From positions 1-58,880 of the forward strand of contig NZ_BPQL01000020.1 of the NCBI RefSeq assembly GCF_022179225.1: a stretch of DNA of 58,880 nt. The letters run 5' to 3'. Origin of the DNA: Methylobacterium goesingense. GTDB taxonomy: Bacteria > Pseudomonadota > Alphaproteobacteria > Rhizobiales > Beijerinckiaceae. The position numbers and the translations under genes are program-made. The notes under the pieces were generated by a model. The model saw only the letters and a list, made by a program, of their open reading frames with translations. It made no database searches and had not been told where the DNA came from. Below, one piece after another: positions 46,120 to 55,916 of the stretch (the stretch's first letter is position 1; each line of letters begins with the position of its first letter).

Positions 46120-46770
46120 TTAGAAGGCGAATCCGGCCTCGGCCGCGAAGGCGCCCAGCGCCGGGAGGGCCGCATCGAACAGCGGGCGCGCCCCGAAGGC
46201 GTCGCCGGCCCGCACGAACAGGGTCGCCTTGGCGGCCCGGTCCCGGCCCATCACGCAGACGAGGCGACCACCATCCTTCAGCTGCTCCAGGAGCGCCTGG
46301 GGCCGGGTTTCGATTCGGCCGTTCACCAGGATGGCATCGTAGGGACCGGACTTGGCATCGCCGGTCTCCAGGGGGGCCTCTATGATCGCGATCCCGTCGA
46401 AGGCGGAAAGGCGGGTGCGGGCGCCGGCCACGAGGTCCGGGTCGGACTCAAGGGCCGTCACCTGCGCGCCGACCCGGCGCAGGATGGCGGCGCCGTAGCC
46501 GTAGCCCGTGCCGACATCGAGGGCCTTCTCGCCCGGCTGGATCGCCAGGGCCTGAATCATGCGCGCCAGCAGCATCGGTGCCGGCATCGCACGGCCCTGG
46601 GGGCTCAGCTGCAGGGTCTGATCGATATAGGCGAAGTCCTCGCGGCCCGGCGGCACGAAGGCCTCGCGGGCGATTTCCCCGAAGGCGTCGAGGACCGGGA
46701 CGTCGTTCACGTCGAAGGTCCGCAACTGACAATCGACCATGAGGCGTCTCGCCTGCGCGTAATCGAGCAT
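46120..46770 (-). CDS. Protein-L-isoaspartate O-methyltransferase family protein
   Basis: A 216-residue SAM-dependent methyltransferase. The SAM-binding motif KALDVGTGYGYGAAILRRVG, the acidic loop ALESDPDLVAGAR and the PCMT-type block RLVCVMGRD are all visible. The N-terminal YAQARRLMVDCQLRTFDVND is typical of the tolC-linked PIMT-like branch in alphaproteobacteria. Its DVGTGYG replaces the EIGTGSGY of true PIMTs, and its substrate may differ. It lies upstream of tolC on the same strand with a 297-bp gap. The start is ATG 46770; upstream frame is non-homologous and runs into tRNA-Cys. Confidence 0.85.
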   Translation of the reverse strand: MLDYAQARRLMVDCQLRTFDVNDVPVLDAFGEIAREAFVPPGREDFAYIDQTLQLSPQGRAMPAPMLLARMIQALAIQPGEKALDVGTGYGYGAAILRRVGAQVTALESDPDLVAGARTRLSAFDGIAIIEAPLETGDAKSGPYDAILVNGRIETRPQALLEQLKDGGRLVCVMGRDRAAKATLFVRAGDAFGARPLFDAALPALGAFAAEAGFAF

Positions 46771-47018
46771 GGGTGCCGTCTTCCCTCGACGCTGGTCCGG
46801 CGCCAGGCGCCGGTCTGTCCCCTCGGAAGGGCCGGACGGACCCGCCGAAGCTTGGGGGTTTGTCGTGGATCGACCCGCAAAACGCAAGGTTCGCGACGGG
46901 CCGTTCGCGACGCGCAAGGGGGCGAGCGGGAACAGTGTGTCGGTTCCGTCCCGCAGCGCGAAGCCCCGGCCATCGGGTGGATGGGCCGACGGTCGCGACG
47001 CTGTGCGGGGGAAAAACT

Positions 47019-47092
47019 TGGAGGCCTCGCCCGGAATCGAACCGGGGTGCAAGGATTTGCAGTCCTCTGCGTAACCACTCCGCCACGAGGCC
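47019..47092 (-). tRNA. tRNA-Cys (GCA anticodon)
   Basis: A 74-nt cloverleaf with encoded CCA. The acceptor stem GGCCTCG pairs perfectly with CGAGGCC. The anticodon arm GAGGA-CTGCAAA-TCCTT has anticodon GCA, and the T-arm is CCCGG-TTCGATT-CCGGG. The discriminator base is T, as required for tRNA-Cys. Confidence 0.95.
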
Positions 47093-47339
47093 TCTGTCGC
47101 ACGGTCCGACGGGTCGGACCTTCTCGGCGACCCCCGTCCGGGCGGCCGGCTCGGGGAGAGCGGTCTCTAGCAGAGGCTCGGGCGCGAGGGCAACGGCCCT
47201 TTGAACGATCCGGGCAAAAAGGATGCGAATCTCCGAGGAGGCCCCGCGGCGAAGGCGCGAGCGGGCGGTTGTCGGACCGCCCGCGCAGGGGGCGGCCAAA
47301 AAATATGACGGATTCGTCAAATCCCTGGCTCGGACACCC

Positions 47340-47368
47340 TTGCGTCCCGGCGAAGTGCTGTGTAGACC
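47340..47368 (+). promoter_or_regulatory. Probable tRNA-Asn promoter
   Basis: TTGCGT and TAGACC are separated by 17 bp and end 11 bp before the tRNA-Asn 5' end. Spacing and position fit a sigma70-type promoter. Confidence 0.45.
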
Positions 47369-47379
47369 CCCGATCGCGG

Positions 47380-47455
47380 TCCCCGATAGCTCAGTTGGTA
47401 GAGCAAGCGACTGTTAATCGCTTTGTCGCAGGTTCGAGTCCTGCTCGGGGAGCCA
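47380..47455 (+). tRNA. tRNA-Asn (GTT anticodon)
   Basis: A 76-nt cloverleaf with encoded CCA. TCCCCGA pairs with TCGGGGA, the anticodon arm GCGAC-TGTTAAT-CGC has anticodon GTT, and the T-arm is GCAGG-TTCGAGT-CCTGC. Discriminator G is usual for tRNA-Asn. Confidence 0.95.
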
Positions 47456-47637
47456 AACCTTCTTCAAGACTTGGCCGTTCACTTGGTGGACTGGCTATAG
47501 CGGCAGAGCCGATCCTGCGGGATCAGGCGCCGCGTTACCCATTTTTCCTGGCTAGATCATCGGCGCTGCTCTGCGGCGCCGATTATGCTCGTGTCCGGTG
47601 CTCCGCATGCGGCTTGGTCTACCGGGTCCTCGGATCG

Positions 47638-47675
47638 AAAAAGCCCCGCCGGTCACCGGACCGGCGGGGCTTTTT
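47638..47675. terminator. Bidirectional terminator between tRNA-Asn and dedA
   Basis: A perfect 12-bp stem GCCCCGCCGGTC/GACCGGCGGGGC with a 4-nt loop is flanked by A5 and T5. It can end tRNA-Asn transcripts from the left and dedA transcripts from the right. Confidence 0.85.
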
Positions 47676-47693
47676 CGGACCGGGGCCTGCGGT

Positions 47694-48350
47694 TCAGGCC
47701 AGGGGACCGGGGATCGCGGTCTCCGCCTCGGCGAGGAGCCGGGTCTCGTGCTTGCGCACGAACAGCCACAGGGCGAGGCCGCCAAAGATCACCAGCGCCA
47801 GTAGGGCGAGGCCGACCGGGCCGGCGATGTGCTCGATGGAGCGGCCGCAATAGTACGAGCCGAGGCCCATGATCGTCGCCCAGGCGATGCCGCCCAGACC
47901 GTTGAAGATCAGGAAGCGCCGCGCATCGAGCTTGTTCACGCCGGCGAGCACCGCCGCGTAGGCGCGCAGCATCGCGGTGAAGCGGCCGAAAAACACGATC
48001 TTCCCGCCATGCTCGCGGAACAGGTATTGCCCGAGCTTGAGCCGGCCGTGATCGAGGGCGATGAGGTGGCCGTAGCGTAGCAGGAGCGGCATCCCCCAGC
48101 GGCGGCCGACCCAATAGCCCAGATTGTCGCCGAGGATCGCGGCCGTCGCAGCAGCCAGGATGATGAGGCCGATGTTCAAGTGGCCGGTGCTGCCGGCATA
48201 GACCGCCGAAGAGATCAGGATCGTCTCGCCGGGCAACGGCACGCCGGCGCTTTCGAGCGCGATGATCACGAAGATCGCGAGGTAGCCGTAGCTCGCGATC
48301 AGGTCGGCGATGGGCAGGTTCGAGAGAAAGGACATCCGGTATTCCCGCAT
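47694..48350 (-). CDS. DedA-family membrane protein
   Basis: A 218-residue inner-membrane protein of the DedA/VTT family, linked to membrane lipid (undecaprenyl phosphate or phospholipid) transport and to pH and drug homeostasis. Family motifs are ESAGVPLPGETILI, LGDNLGYWVGRRWG and FFGRFTAMLRAYAAVLAGVN, with the conserved Gly-Arg. Four to five hydrophobic segments are visible. The start is 48350, or M6 at 48335, which has a better-placed GGGAA. It stands alone and ends at the shared terminator. Confidence 0.9.
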   Translation of the reverse strand: MREYRMSFLSNLPIADLIASYGYLAIFVIIALESAGVPLPGETILISSAVYAGSTGHLNIGLIILAAATAAILGDNLGYWVGRRWGMPLLLRYGHLIALDHGRLKLGQYLFREHGGKIVFFGRFTAMLRAYAAVLAGVNKLDARRFLIFNGLGGIAWATIMGLGSYYCGRSIEHIAGPVGLALLALVIFGGLALWLFVRKHETRLLAEAETAIPGPLA

Positions 48351-48508
48351 CGATGATCCCGCGACACAGAGCGGGGGATCATGGCGGGAGCGGGGCTCGT
48401 CTGTGGCCGAGCCGGGCCACGCGGCGCGAAGACTTCGTCATGAGGTCGAGCACGCGGCGCCATCGCGTCCGGCCTTGCGCCGCGTGCGGGGCGCCGCGCG
48501 CTCGTGGA

Positions 48509-48697
48509 TCAGCCGAAGGAGCCGAAGCCCTCGAAGCTGTCGCTTTCGAACGTCGCGATGGCTTGCGCATCCGGCGCGGGGGCCGGAGCGTCGTCGCCCG
48601 GTCTGTCCGGGCTTTGGGTCTGGAGGGAAGGTTGGATCTCGTCAGAGACGGCTGCGAGCGGCGAGGCAGAGCGATCGTGCTGCACGTCTTTGGTCAT
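48509..48697 (-). CDS. Small acidic hypothetical protein
   Basis: A 62-residue, Asp/Ser/Pro-rich and probably disordered protein ending in FESDSFEGFGSFG. A GAGGAG ribosome-binding site lies about 7 nt upstream of the ATG at 48697, and that is the main reason to consider it real. No family recognised. It may equally be a chance frame. Confidence 0.42.
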   Translation of the reverse strand: MTKDVQHDRSASPLAAVSDEIQPSLQTQSPDRPGDDAPAPAPDAQAIATFESDSFEGFGSFG

Positions 48698-49027
48698 CCA
48701 GGCTCCTCAGGTGCGATACCGTCACTACGGCACAGCTTGGCCTACCTGAACGAACGCCATCCGTTAACCCGCGCGCTCCCTCGGCCCGGGCAGGGCTGAC
48801 ATGCGGTGACCGGGCGCCATGTCGCCGGACGGTCACCGCATGGTCTTTTCACCGTCATGGACGGTGCCCGCGACGGCACGCGCCTTGGGCGTTCTTGCGC
48901 GGGCGATGGTTGGGGGCGACCGGGTGTGCAGGTTCGTCGCCTCCGGGGATCGAGCCCCTCCGGCGCGCATGAAAAAGGGCCGGGGGATCGCTCCCCCGGC
49001 CCCGATCGGCGACGAAGCCGGCGTGGC
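48698..49027. other. 330-bp intergenic region between livJ and a small gene
   Basis: It contains the livJ terminator (48972-49002) at one end and presumably the promoter of the 62-residue gene at the other. No coding frame or other structure was recognised. Confidence 0.45.
48972..49002 (-). terminator. livJ intrinsic terminator
   Basis: A perfect 11-bp G/C stem GGGCCGGGGGA/TCCCCCGGCCC with a 4-nt loop is followed by T5 on the minus strand, 25 bp after the livJ stop. Confidence 0.88.
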
Positions 49028-50149
49028 TTACGGCTGCTCGTTGCCGGCGTAGTTGATCGAGCCGTCGGCGCCCTTCTTCCACATGTACATGACGTAGTCC
49101 GGCCGGGTGATGTCGCCCTTCTTGTCGTAGGAGATATCGCCGATCACCGTGTTGAAGGGCTTGCCCTCGCGCATGTAGGCGGCGACCTTCTGACCGTCGG
49201 TGGATTTCGTCGCCTTCATCGCGTCGGCGAGGATCTGCATGGCGGCGTAGGAATAGAGCGTGTAGCCCTCGGGATCGAAGTTCATCGCCTTGAAGGCGTC
49301 GACGGTGGCCTTCGACTTCGGGTTCTTGCGGGCATCCGGCGAGAAGGTCATCAGGGTGCCGTCCGAGCCCGGGCCCGCCACCTGGGCGAACTCGCGGTCG
49401 GCGATGCCGTCGCCGCCCATCAGCGGCGCCTTGAGGCTCTGGTCGCGCATCTGGCGGATCAGCAGGCCCGCCTCGGTGTAGAGGCCGCCGAAGTAGATCA
49501 CGTCGACATTGGCCTGCTTGAGCTTCGAGACCAGGGCCGAAAAGTCCTTCTCGCCCGGGTTGATGCCTTCGTAGAGCACGTTCGAGCCGCCCTTGGCCTT
49601 GAGGGCCTTCAGGGTCTCGTCGGCCAGGCCCTTGCCGTAGGGGGTCTTGTCATGGACGAAGGCGATCTTCTTGCCCTTGAACTTGTCGGCGAGGTAGGCG
49701 CCCGCCACGGCGCCCTGCTGGTCGTCGCGGCCGCAGGTGCGGAAGGTGTTCCAGTTGCCGCGCTCGGTGTACTTGATCGCCGTGGAGGCCGGGCTGACCT
49801 CGACGATGCCGGCTTCCTGCAGCACGTCCGAGACCGGGATCGAAACGCCGGAATTGAAGGCGCCGACCACGGCCTTCACGCCTTCCGACGCGAACTTGTT
49901 GGCCACCGAGACGCCCTGCTTGGGATCGGAGGCGTCGTCGCCGACCGTCATCACCAGCTTCTCGCCGTTGACGCCGCCGGCCTTGTTGATGTCCGCGATG
50001 GCCTGCTGCGCCCCGGTCTTGATCTGTGCGCCGAAGGCGGCGTTCGGGCCGGTGACGGGAACGACCACGCCGATCTTGATCTCGGCCTGGGCGGCGGTGG
50101 CCGCCAGCATCAGGCTGAGGGCGACACCGGCTGAAAACAATGACTTCAT
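49028..50149 (-). CDS. livJ: Branched-chain amino acid ABC transporter, substrate-binding protein
   Basis: A 373-residue periplasmic binding protein of the Leu/Ile/Val family. A signal peptide ends near ATAAQA. The mature domain begins EIKIGVVVPVTGPNAAFGAQ and contains GVSVANKFASEGVKAVVGAF, VSPASTAIKYTERGNWNTFR and VDVIYFGGLYTEAGLLIRQM. Length is normal. It is last in the minus-strand run livH-livM-livG-livF-DUF6867-livJ and is followed by a strong terminator. Ligand preference within branched-chain amino acids or related compounds cannot be read from sequence. Confidence 0.93.
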   Translation of the reverse strand: MKSLFSAGVALSLMLAATAAQAEIKIGVVVPVTGPNAAFGAQIKTGAQQAIADINKAGGVNGEKLVMTVGDDASDPKQGVSVANKFASEGVKAVVGAFNSGVSIPVSDVLQEAGIVEVSPASTAIKYTERGNWNTFRTCGRDDQQGAVAGAYLADKFKGKKIAFVHDKTPYGKGLADETLKALKAKGGSNVLYEGINPGEKDFSALVSKLKQANVDVIYFGGLYTEAGLLIRQMRDQSLKAPLMGGDGIADREFAQVAGPGSDGTLMTFSPDARKNPKSKATVDAFKAMNFDPEGYTLYSYAAMQILADAMKATKSTDGQKVAAYMREGKPFNTVIGDISYDKKGDITRPDYVMYMWKKGADGSINYAGNEQP

Positions 50150-50234
50150 GCTCGTTTCCCCTCTTACGGCGCCGGGCCAGGCATTCGCTTCGCCGGACGG
50201 GTCGCCAAACGCGGTGTGGTCTCGCGCCGGGCCC

Positions 50235-50600
50235 TCAGGGCGTCGGCGCGCTCGTCCGATCCCGCCAGCTCAGCGGGCCGGTGCGCTCGTAGAGCCAGGC
50301 ATATTGCCGGGTCATCTGTCCGGTGCGGGTGTGGCGGTAGGCCACGGCCCCGATGGCGAGGACGACCGCCGCGTCGACCAGATAGGCCGGCAGCGACAGC
50401 AGCGGGTCCTCGAACAGGGCGTAGTGCAGGAAGCGCGTCACTGCCGCGATGAGGAGGAGCGCCAGGGCGCAGTGCCAGAACGGGCGCCAGCCGCGGGCGA
50501 GCCCGCTGCCGGTCATCCAGGCCGCACCGCCCCCCATCGCCACGGTGATGAGCAGGAAGATGCCGAGGGTGCGCAGATCGAGGCTGAAACTGTCGCCCAT
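50235..50600 (-). CDS. DUF6867-type membrane protein of the liv operon
   Basis: A 121-residue protein with three hydrophobic segments (TLGIFLLITVAMGGGAAWM, FWHCALALLLIAAVTRFLHY, AYLVDAAVVLAIGAVAYR) and a basic C-terminus (MTRQYAWLYERTGPLSWRDR). A protein of this kind (DUF6867 by recollection) recurs between livF and livJ in Hyphomicrobiales. It begins 2 bp after livF. It may be an accessory membrane factor of the transporter; function unknown. Confidence 0.72.
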   Translation of the reverse strand: MGDSFSLDLRTLGIFLLITVAMGGGAAWMTGSGLARGWRPFWHCALALLLIAAVTRFLHYALFEDPLLSLPAYLVDAAVVLAIGAVAYRHTRTGQMTRQYAWLYERTGPLSWRDRTSAPTP

Positions 50601-50602
50601 GC

Positions 50603-51396
<794 letters not shown>

Positions 51397-51400
<4 letters not shown>

Positions 51401-52317
51401 GCTGGGGCTCCCGCGAGACCGACTTCCGCTTCCACCGCTGCCACTTCCTCGTCGTCGACGCCGAGATAGGCCGCGATCACCCGGGTGTCGTTGCGGATCT
51501 CGTCCGGCGTCCCGTCGGCGATCTTGATGCCGTAATCGAGCACCACGATCCGGTCGGAGATCTGCATCACCACCGACATGTCGTGCTCGATCAGCAGCAC
51601 CGAGGTCCCGTACTCGTCGCGGATCATGCGCAGGAGGGTGTTGAGGTCGGCCGATTCGCGCGGGTTGAGGCCGGCAGCCGGCTCGTCGAGGCAGAGCAGG
51701 ACGGGGTCCGTGCACATGGCCCGCGCGATTTCCAGGCGGCGCTGGTCGCCGTAGGGCAGGTCGCCCGCCGGCTCGTCGGCCCGGTGGGTGAGGCCGATGC
51801 GGGCGATCCAGGCGGCGGCCTTCTCGATCGCCTCGGCTTGCGCCCGGCGATAGCCCGGCAGGCCCAGGATGCCCGCCAGGGAGAAGCCCGAGGCCCGCAT
51901 CAGCGGCTTGTGCATGGCCACCAGCAGGTTCTCCAGCACGGTCATCTGCGGGAACAGGCGGATGTTCTGGAAGGTGCGGGCGACCCGGGCGAGGCGGTTG
52001 ACGTCGTGGCCGGGTAGGCGCTCCAGCAGGTAGGTCTCGCCGCCCTCCTGCGCCAACCGGATCATGCCTTCGGTCGGTTTGTAGAAGCCGGTGATGCAGT
52101 TGAAGACCGTGGTCTTGCCGGCGCCGTTGGGGCCGATCAGCGCCGTGATGTCGCCGCGCCCGACCTTGAACGAGAGGTCGCCCACGGCGGTCAGGCCGCC
52201 GAAGCGCATGGTCAGGTGGTCGACCACCAGGATCGGGTCGGCCGGGCCGCCGGGGATCGCCGCCGGGGGCTCGTCCTGCACGGTGGCGAGGCGGGTGATG
52301 CCGGTGGCGAGGGTCAT
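51397..52317 (-). CDS. livG: Branched-chain amino acid ABC transporter ATPase LivG
   Basis: A 306-residue ABC ATPase. Walker A is GPNGAGKTTVFNCITGFYKP. The LivG-specific insertion follows (VARTFQNIRLFPQMTVLENL). The signature-equivalent is AGDLPYGDQRRLEIARAMC, and Walker B is LLCLDEPAAGLNPRES. The N-terminal 25 residues and the acidic C-terminal tail (VDDEEVAAVEAEVG) are extensions. The start overlaps the livM stop by 4 bp, and its own stop overlaps livF. Confidence 0.94.
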
Positions 52318-53714
52318 GCGGGGCGCCCTCCAAGGCGGACCGAAGGCGTGCGCTCCGAGATGAGCCCGCGCGGTCGCCAGACCATCATGCAGACCATGGC
52401 GAGGCCGAACAGCAGCAGGCGGTACTCGTTCGGGTCGAAGCCCTCGCCGAACACCGCCTTCAGGAAGGTGAGGTTGCGCAGCAATTCGGGCGCCCCGACC
52501 ATCACGATGGCGGCGATGGCCACCCCGATCTGGCTGCCCATGCCGCCGAGCACCACGATGGCGAGGATGATCGCGCTCTCCAGGAAGTTGAAGCTCTCAG
52601 GCGAAACGAAGCCCTGCCGCACGGCGAAGAACGAGCCGGCGAAGCCCGCGAACATGGCGCCGAGCGCGAAAGCGGTGAGCTTGGTCATGGTGGTGTCGAT
52701 GCCCAGTGACCGGCAGGCGATCTCGTCCTCGCGCAGGGCCTCCCAGGCGCGCCCCAGCGGCAGGCGGCGCATGCGCAGCGTCACCAGGTTGGTGATCAGG
52801 GCCAGCGCCAGGATCAGGTAATAAAGGAAGACGATGCGGTGCATCGGGCTGAAGGTAAGCCCGAACGTCTGGGCGAACCCGCCCTCCCCGGCCGTGAAGG
52901 GAATGCCGAAGAAGCTGGCGCGCGGGATCGAGGAGAGCCCGGCCGCACCGCCCGAGAAGTCGACCCAGTTGATGAGGACGAGACGGATGATCTCGCCGAA
53001 GGCGAGGGTCACGATGGCGAGATAGTCGCCGCGCAGGCGCAGCACCGGGAAGCCCAGGAGTACGCCGAAGGCGGCGGCAAACAGGCCCGCCAGCGGCAGG
53101 CAGATCCAGAACGAGAGCCCGAACACGGTGGAGAGCAGTGCGTAGGAATAGGCCCCTACGGCGTAGAAGGCGACGTAGCCGAGGTCGAGGAGGCCGGCGA
53201 GGCCGACGACGATGTTCAGGCCCCAGCCCAGCATGACGTAGGTGAGGATGAGAATGCCGAGGTCGATCCAGTAGCGCCCCTCCGACAGGCCTCCCGATGC
53301 GAGGGCGGCCAGCAGCGGCAGGGTCAGCGCCACGAACAGGGTCAGCGGGCCGAGCACCCGGCCGGCCCGGGCGACGACCGGAGCCGCGTCGACGGTGGCG
53401 AGGCGGTGCACTTCCCGCCGCCGCGCGACCTCGCCGAGGAGCAGCCGCTGCCCGAGGCGCAGCACGAAGACCGCGAGGCACAGGCCGGCGACGACGCCCC
53501 AGCGGCCGGTGAGTTCGAGGCCGGTGCCCTGCCCGAGATCCGTCCGGTAGGCCACCACCGGGATGCTCAGGCCGAGCGTCACGAGGGCGAAGAGTGCCGA
53601 ATCCTTCAGCATCTCGGAGAATGCCGCGCCGGAGCGTCGGGCGACGGTGGGGGCCACCGCGCCGATGGTCGAACCGTGAGTCGTCGATCCTTGCGTCGTC
53701 GATCCTTGCGCCAT
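52314..53714 (-). CDS. livM: Branched-chain amino acid ABC transporter permease LivM
   Basis: A 466-residue permease. The family core is GWGLNIVVGLAGLLDLGYVA, LRLRGDYLAIVTLAFGEI and REDEIACRSLGIDTTMTKL, with about ten membrane segments. The N-terminus is extended and begins with five-residue repeats (QGSTTQGSTTHGST) encoded by a perfect tandem 15-bp repeat at 53680-53709. A start at M35 (MLKDSALF) is an alternative, but the 53714 ATG lies 4 bp after livH and fits the operon. It forms the membrane channel with LivH. Confidence 0.92.
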   Translation of the reverse strand: MAQGSTTQGSTTHGSTIGAVAPTVARRSGAAFSEMLKDSALFALVTLGLSIPVVAYRTDLGQGTGLELTGRWGVVAGLCLAVFVLRLGQRLLLGEVARRREVHRLATVDAAPVVARAGRVLGPLTLFVALTLPLLAALASGGLSEGRYWIDLGILILTYVMLGWGLNIVVGLAGLLDLGYVAFYAVGAYSYALLSTVFGLSFWICLPLAGLFAAAFGVLLGFPVLRLRGDYLAIVTLAFGEIIRLVLINWVDFSGGAAGLSSIPRASFFGIPFTAGEGGFAQTFGLTFSPMHRIVFLYYLILALALITNLVTLRMRRLPLGRAWEALREDEIACRSLGIDTTMTKLTAFALGAMFAGFAGSFFAVRQGFVSPESFNFLESAIILAIVVLGGMGSQIGVAIAAIVMVGAPELLRNLTFLKAVFGEGFDPNEYRLLLFGLAMVCMMVWRPRGLISERTPSVRLGGRPA

Positions 53715-53717
53715 GGC

Positions 53718-54635
53718 TCAGACCTTCTCGACTTCGGGGCGTCCGAGGATGCCGGATGGTTTGAAGATCAGCACCACGATGAGGATGAGGAACGCGGCCA
53801 CGTCCTTGTACTCGATCGAAAAATAGGCCGACCAGAAGGTCTCGATGAGACCGATGATGAGGCCGCCCAGCACCGCGCCGGGCAGCGAGCCGATGCCCCC
53901 GAGCACGGCCGCCGTGAAGGCCTTCACGCCGGGCACGAAACCGTCCGAGAACGAGACCACGCCGTAATAGAGGAGGTAGAGGGTGCCGGCGACCGCCGCG
54001 AGCGCCGCCCCGAGCACGAAGGTCAGCGAGATCGTGCGGTCGACGTTGATCCCGAGTAGGGCCGCCATGCGCCGGTCCTGCTCGCAGGCGCGCTGGGCCC
54101 GCCCGAAGGAGGTGCGCTGCACGAGGTACCAGAAGCCGGCGAGCAGCAGCGCCGTCGTCGTCATGATGATCGCCTGTTTGTAGGACAGGGTCACCGTATA
54201 TTGCTCGTTCTGGTAGAGCACGATGACGTCGCGGACCAGGGGTGGCACCGGCTTATTGCGGGCACCCTGTACCACCTGGACGAAGTTCGACAGGAAGATC
54301 GACACGCCGATGGCCGAGATCAGCGGCGCGAGCCGAAAGGAGCCCCGCAGGGGCCGGTAGGCCACCCGCTCGATCGCCCAGCCCCAGAGCGCGGTCAGGA
54401 TCATCGCCACGATGAGCACGATGAGGAACACCAGGGCGACCGAGGTGAGCCCGAGCCACGTCGTCAGGATGAGGAAGAAGATCAGCGCGATGAAAGACGA
54501 GAGCATGAAGACGTCGCCGTGGGCGAAGTTCACCATCCCGATGATGCCGAAGACCATGGTGTAGCCCAGGGCGATCAGCCCGTAGATCGACCCGAGTGTC
54601 AGGCCGTTGATGAACTGCTGGGCGAAAAATTCCAT
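53718..54635 (-). CDS. livH: Branched-chain amino acid ABC transporter permease LivH
   Basis: A 305-residue permease with eight or so membrane helices. The N-terminus FAQQFINGLTLGSIYGLIAL and the segment YTMVFGIIGMVNFAHGDVFM are hallmarks of LivH, as is GINVDRTISLTFVLGAALAA. The start was set at ATG 54635, where the family N-terminus begins; the frame upstream is not conserved. It is the first gene of the liv operon, so the promoter should lie in 54636-54850. A 10-bp hairpin without T-run lies there (54781-54805). Confidence 0.94.
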   Translation of the reverse strand: MEFFAQQFINGLTLGSIYGLIALGYTMVFGIIGMVNFAHGDVFMLSSFIALIFFLILTTWLGLTSVALVFLIVLIVAMILTALWGWAIERVAYRPLRGSFRLAPLISAIGVSIFLSNFVQVVQGARNKPVPPLVRDVIVLYQNEQYTVTLSYKQAIIMTTTALLLAGFWYLVQRTSFGRAQRACEQDRRMAALLGINVDRTISLTFVLGAALAAVAGTLYLLYYGVVSFSDGFVPGVKAFTAAVLGGIGSLPGAVLGGLIIGLIETFWSAYFSIEYKDVAAFLILIVVLIFKPSGILGRPEVEKV

Positions 54636-54850
54636 GAACCGGCCTTCGTTTCGGCGCTGCGGCCATCCGCGAACGGGGTTTGCGAATGGCGTGCCAGCCT
54701 GGAATGTTCTGAACAACCGCCTCCGGTCAATCCTTGCCGCGCGTCCGGCCGTGAGCTTCCCGCAGCCCTGAAACGCGCACGGCCCGGCGCTGGGGGCGCC
54801 GGGCCGGCTCGGAAGCGGGCCTGGATCCGGTGCGACGGCACCGGCCGGAC

Positions 54851-55264
54851 TTACTTGAGGAGGGAGACCAGTGCCTTGCCGGCCGGGGTCTTCAGTTCCT
54901 TGGCGTCGAGGGTACCGTCATTGTCCGGGTCGGCAGCCTTGAAGCGGGCCTCCACCAGGGCGAGGAACTCGGTCTTGTCGAGGGTGCCGTCCGAATCCGG
55001 ATCGGCAGCCTTCAGGGCCTTCTTGCTGACGCGGCCCTTGAGCTCCTTGGCGTCGACCGTGCCGTCCTTGTCGGATTCGAGCTTGTCGAACAGCGCACCG
55101 GCCACGGCCTGGGCTTCCTTGAGGTCGATGGTGCCGTCGTTGTCGGTATCGACCATCGAGATGACCTTGGACGCGCCCGGTCCCTTGGCCGAGGCCGGCA
55201 GGGTCAGGGGAAGCGCGAGAGCCGCGGCGCCCAGGATGGCGGCGAGGCGGGAGACGTTAGACAT
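54851..55264 (-). CDS. Exported EF-hand calcium-binding protein
   Basis: A 137-residue protein with a signal peptide (LAAILGAAALALPLTLPASA) and four EF-hand loops: DTDNDGTIDLKE (39-50), ESDKDGTVDAKE (63-74), DPDSDGTLDKTE (88-99) and DPDNDGTLDAKE (112-123). Loop 2 begins with Glu instead of Asp at its first ligand position. Such periplasmic EF-hand proteins are common in Methylobacterium-like bacteria. Their loops can bind Ca2+ and, in related lanthanide-binding proteins, rare-earth ions; which applies here cannot be told by eye. It lies upstream of the liv operon on the same strand but is probably separate. Confidence 0.85.
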   Translation of the reverse strand: MSNVSRLAAILGAAALALPLTLPASAKGPGASKVISMVDTDNDGTIDLKEAQAVAGALFDKLESDKDGTVDAKELKGRVSKKALKAADPDSDGTLDKTEFLALVEARFKAADPDNDGTLDAKELKTPAGKALVSLLK

Positions 55265-55540
55265 GCGAATGGCTCCGTGCAGACAAAAACGGCTCCCTCT
55301 CTACCATGCGTTGCGGCCGCGCAGAAGGATTTATATTGCAATGCAGTATCGCGTCGTCTGCGCTGGTCCTGCGACAATACCGCTCCACGATGGGCGGCCG
55401 GCCCATCCGCGCCGAGCGTTGTCTGTCGCCGGCCGAAGACGCGGCGGCCCATGAGCCGCCGCGTCCACGACTTCGGCTGCGTCCGCATCCATCACCGAAG
55501 GGGTCGCCGGTTCGACGACGGACGCGGACCCTGGATCGGG

Positions 55541-55873
55541 TCAGCGGGCGTCGGGCCGGGGCGCGTCGGGTTTCGGCTGGCCCGGCAACGCGGCGAGGCG
55601 GTCGAGCATCTGCAGGGCGAGGTCGGCGCAGACCTTCATGGGCTCGTCGTCGGCGCATTTCACGTCGAGGGCGGTCTCGCCTCGCTCCAGGCGGAAATGG
55701 GCGGCCTTCGCCGGCGGCGGGGGTGGCGCATCGGGGCCGCGGCGGGGACCGCCGGGGGGGCCTCCGGCCTCCGGCCCGGGACGCGGGGCCCCCGGGGGCG
55801 GGGCCGGCTGAGCGACGGCCGCGCTGGCAAAGAGGATCGCGGCGGCGCCGAGGAGAGCGATGGTCTTCGTCAT
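55541..55873 (-). CDS. Small exported Pro-rich protein
   Basis: A 110-residue protein with a clear signal peptide (MTKTIALLGAAAILFASAAVAQ). A Pro/Gly-rich region follows (PAPPPGAPRPGPEAGG), then a conserved-looking C-terminal part with two cysteines (DVKCADDEPMKVCADLALQM). The two Cys may form a disulfide. The start is ATG 55873. No family recognised. It lies 43 bp downstream of the 214-residue gene on the same strand, so the two are likely co-transcribed and may be targets of the neighbouring two-component system. Confidence 0.62.
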   Translation of the reverse strand: MTKTIALLGAAAILFASAAVAQPAPPPGAPRPGPEAGGPPGGPRRGPDAPPPPPAKAAHFRLERGETALDVKCADDEPMKVCADLALQMLDRLAALPGQPKPDAPRPDAR

Positions 55874-55916
55874 GGTCGATGTCCTTTGGGTTCGAGGGGG
55901 TAGGAAGGGCTTTCGC

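Noticed and set aside
54781..54805. 10-bp G/C hairpin upstream of livH as a terminator or riboswitch
   Set aside because: It has no T-run, no further conserved structure visible, and could be a chance G/C palindrome.
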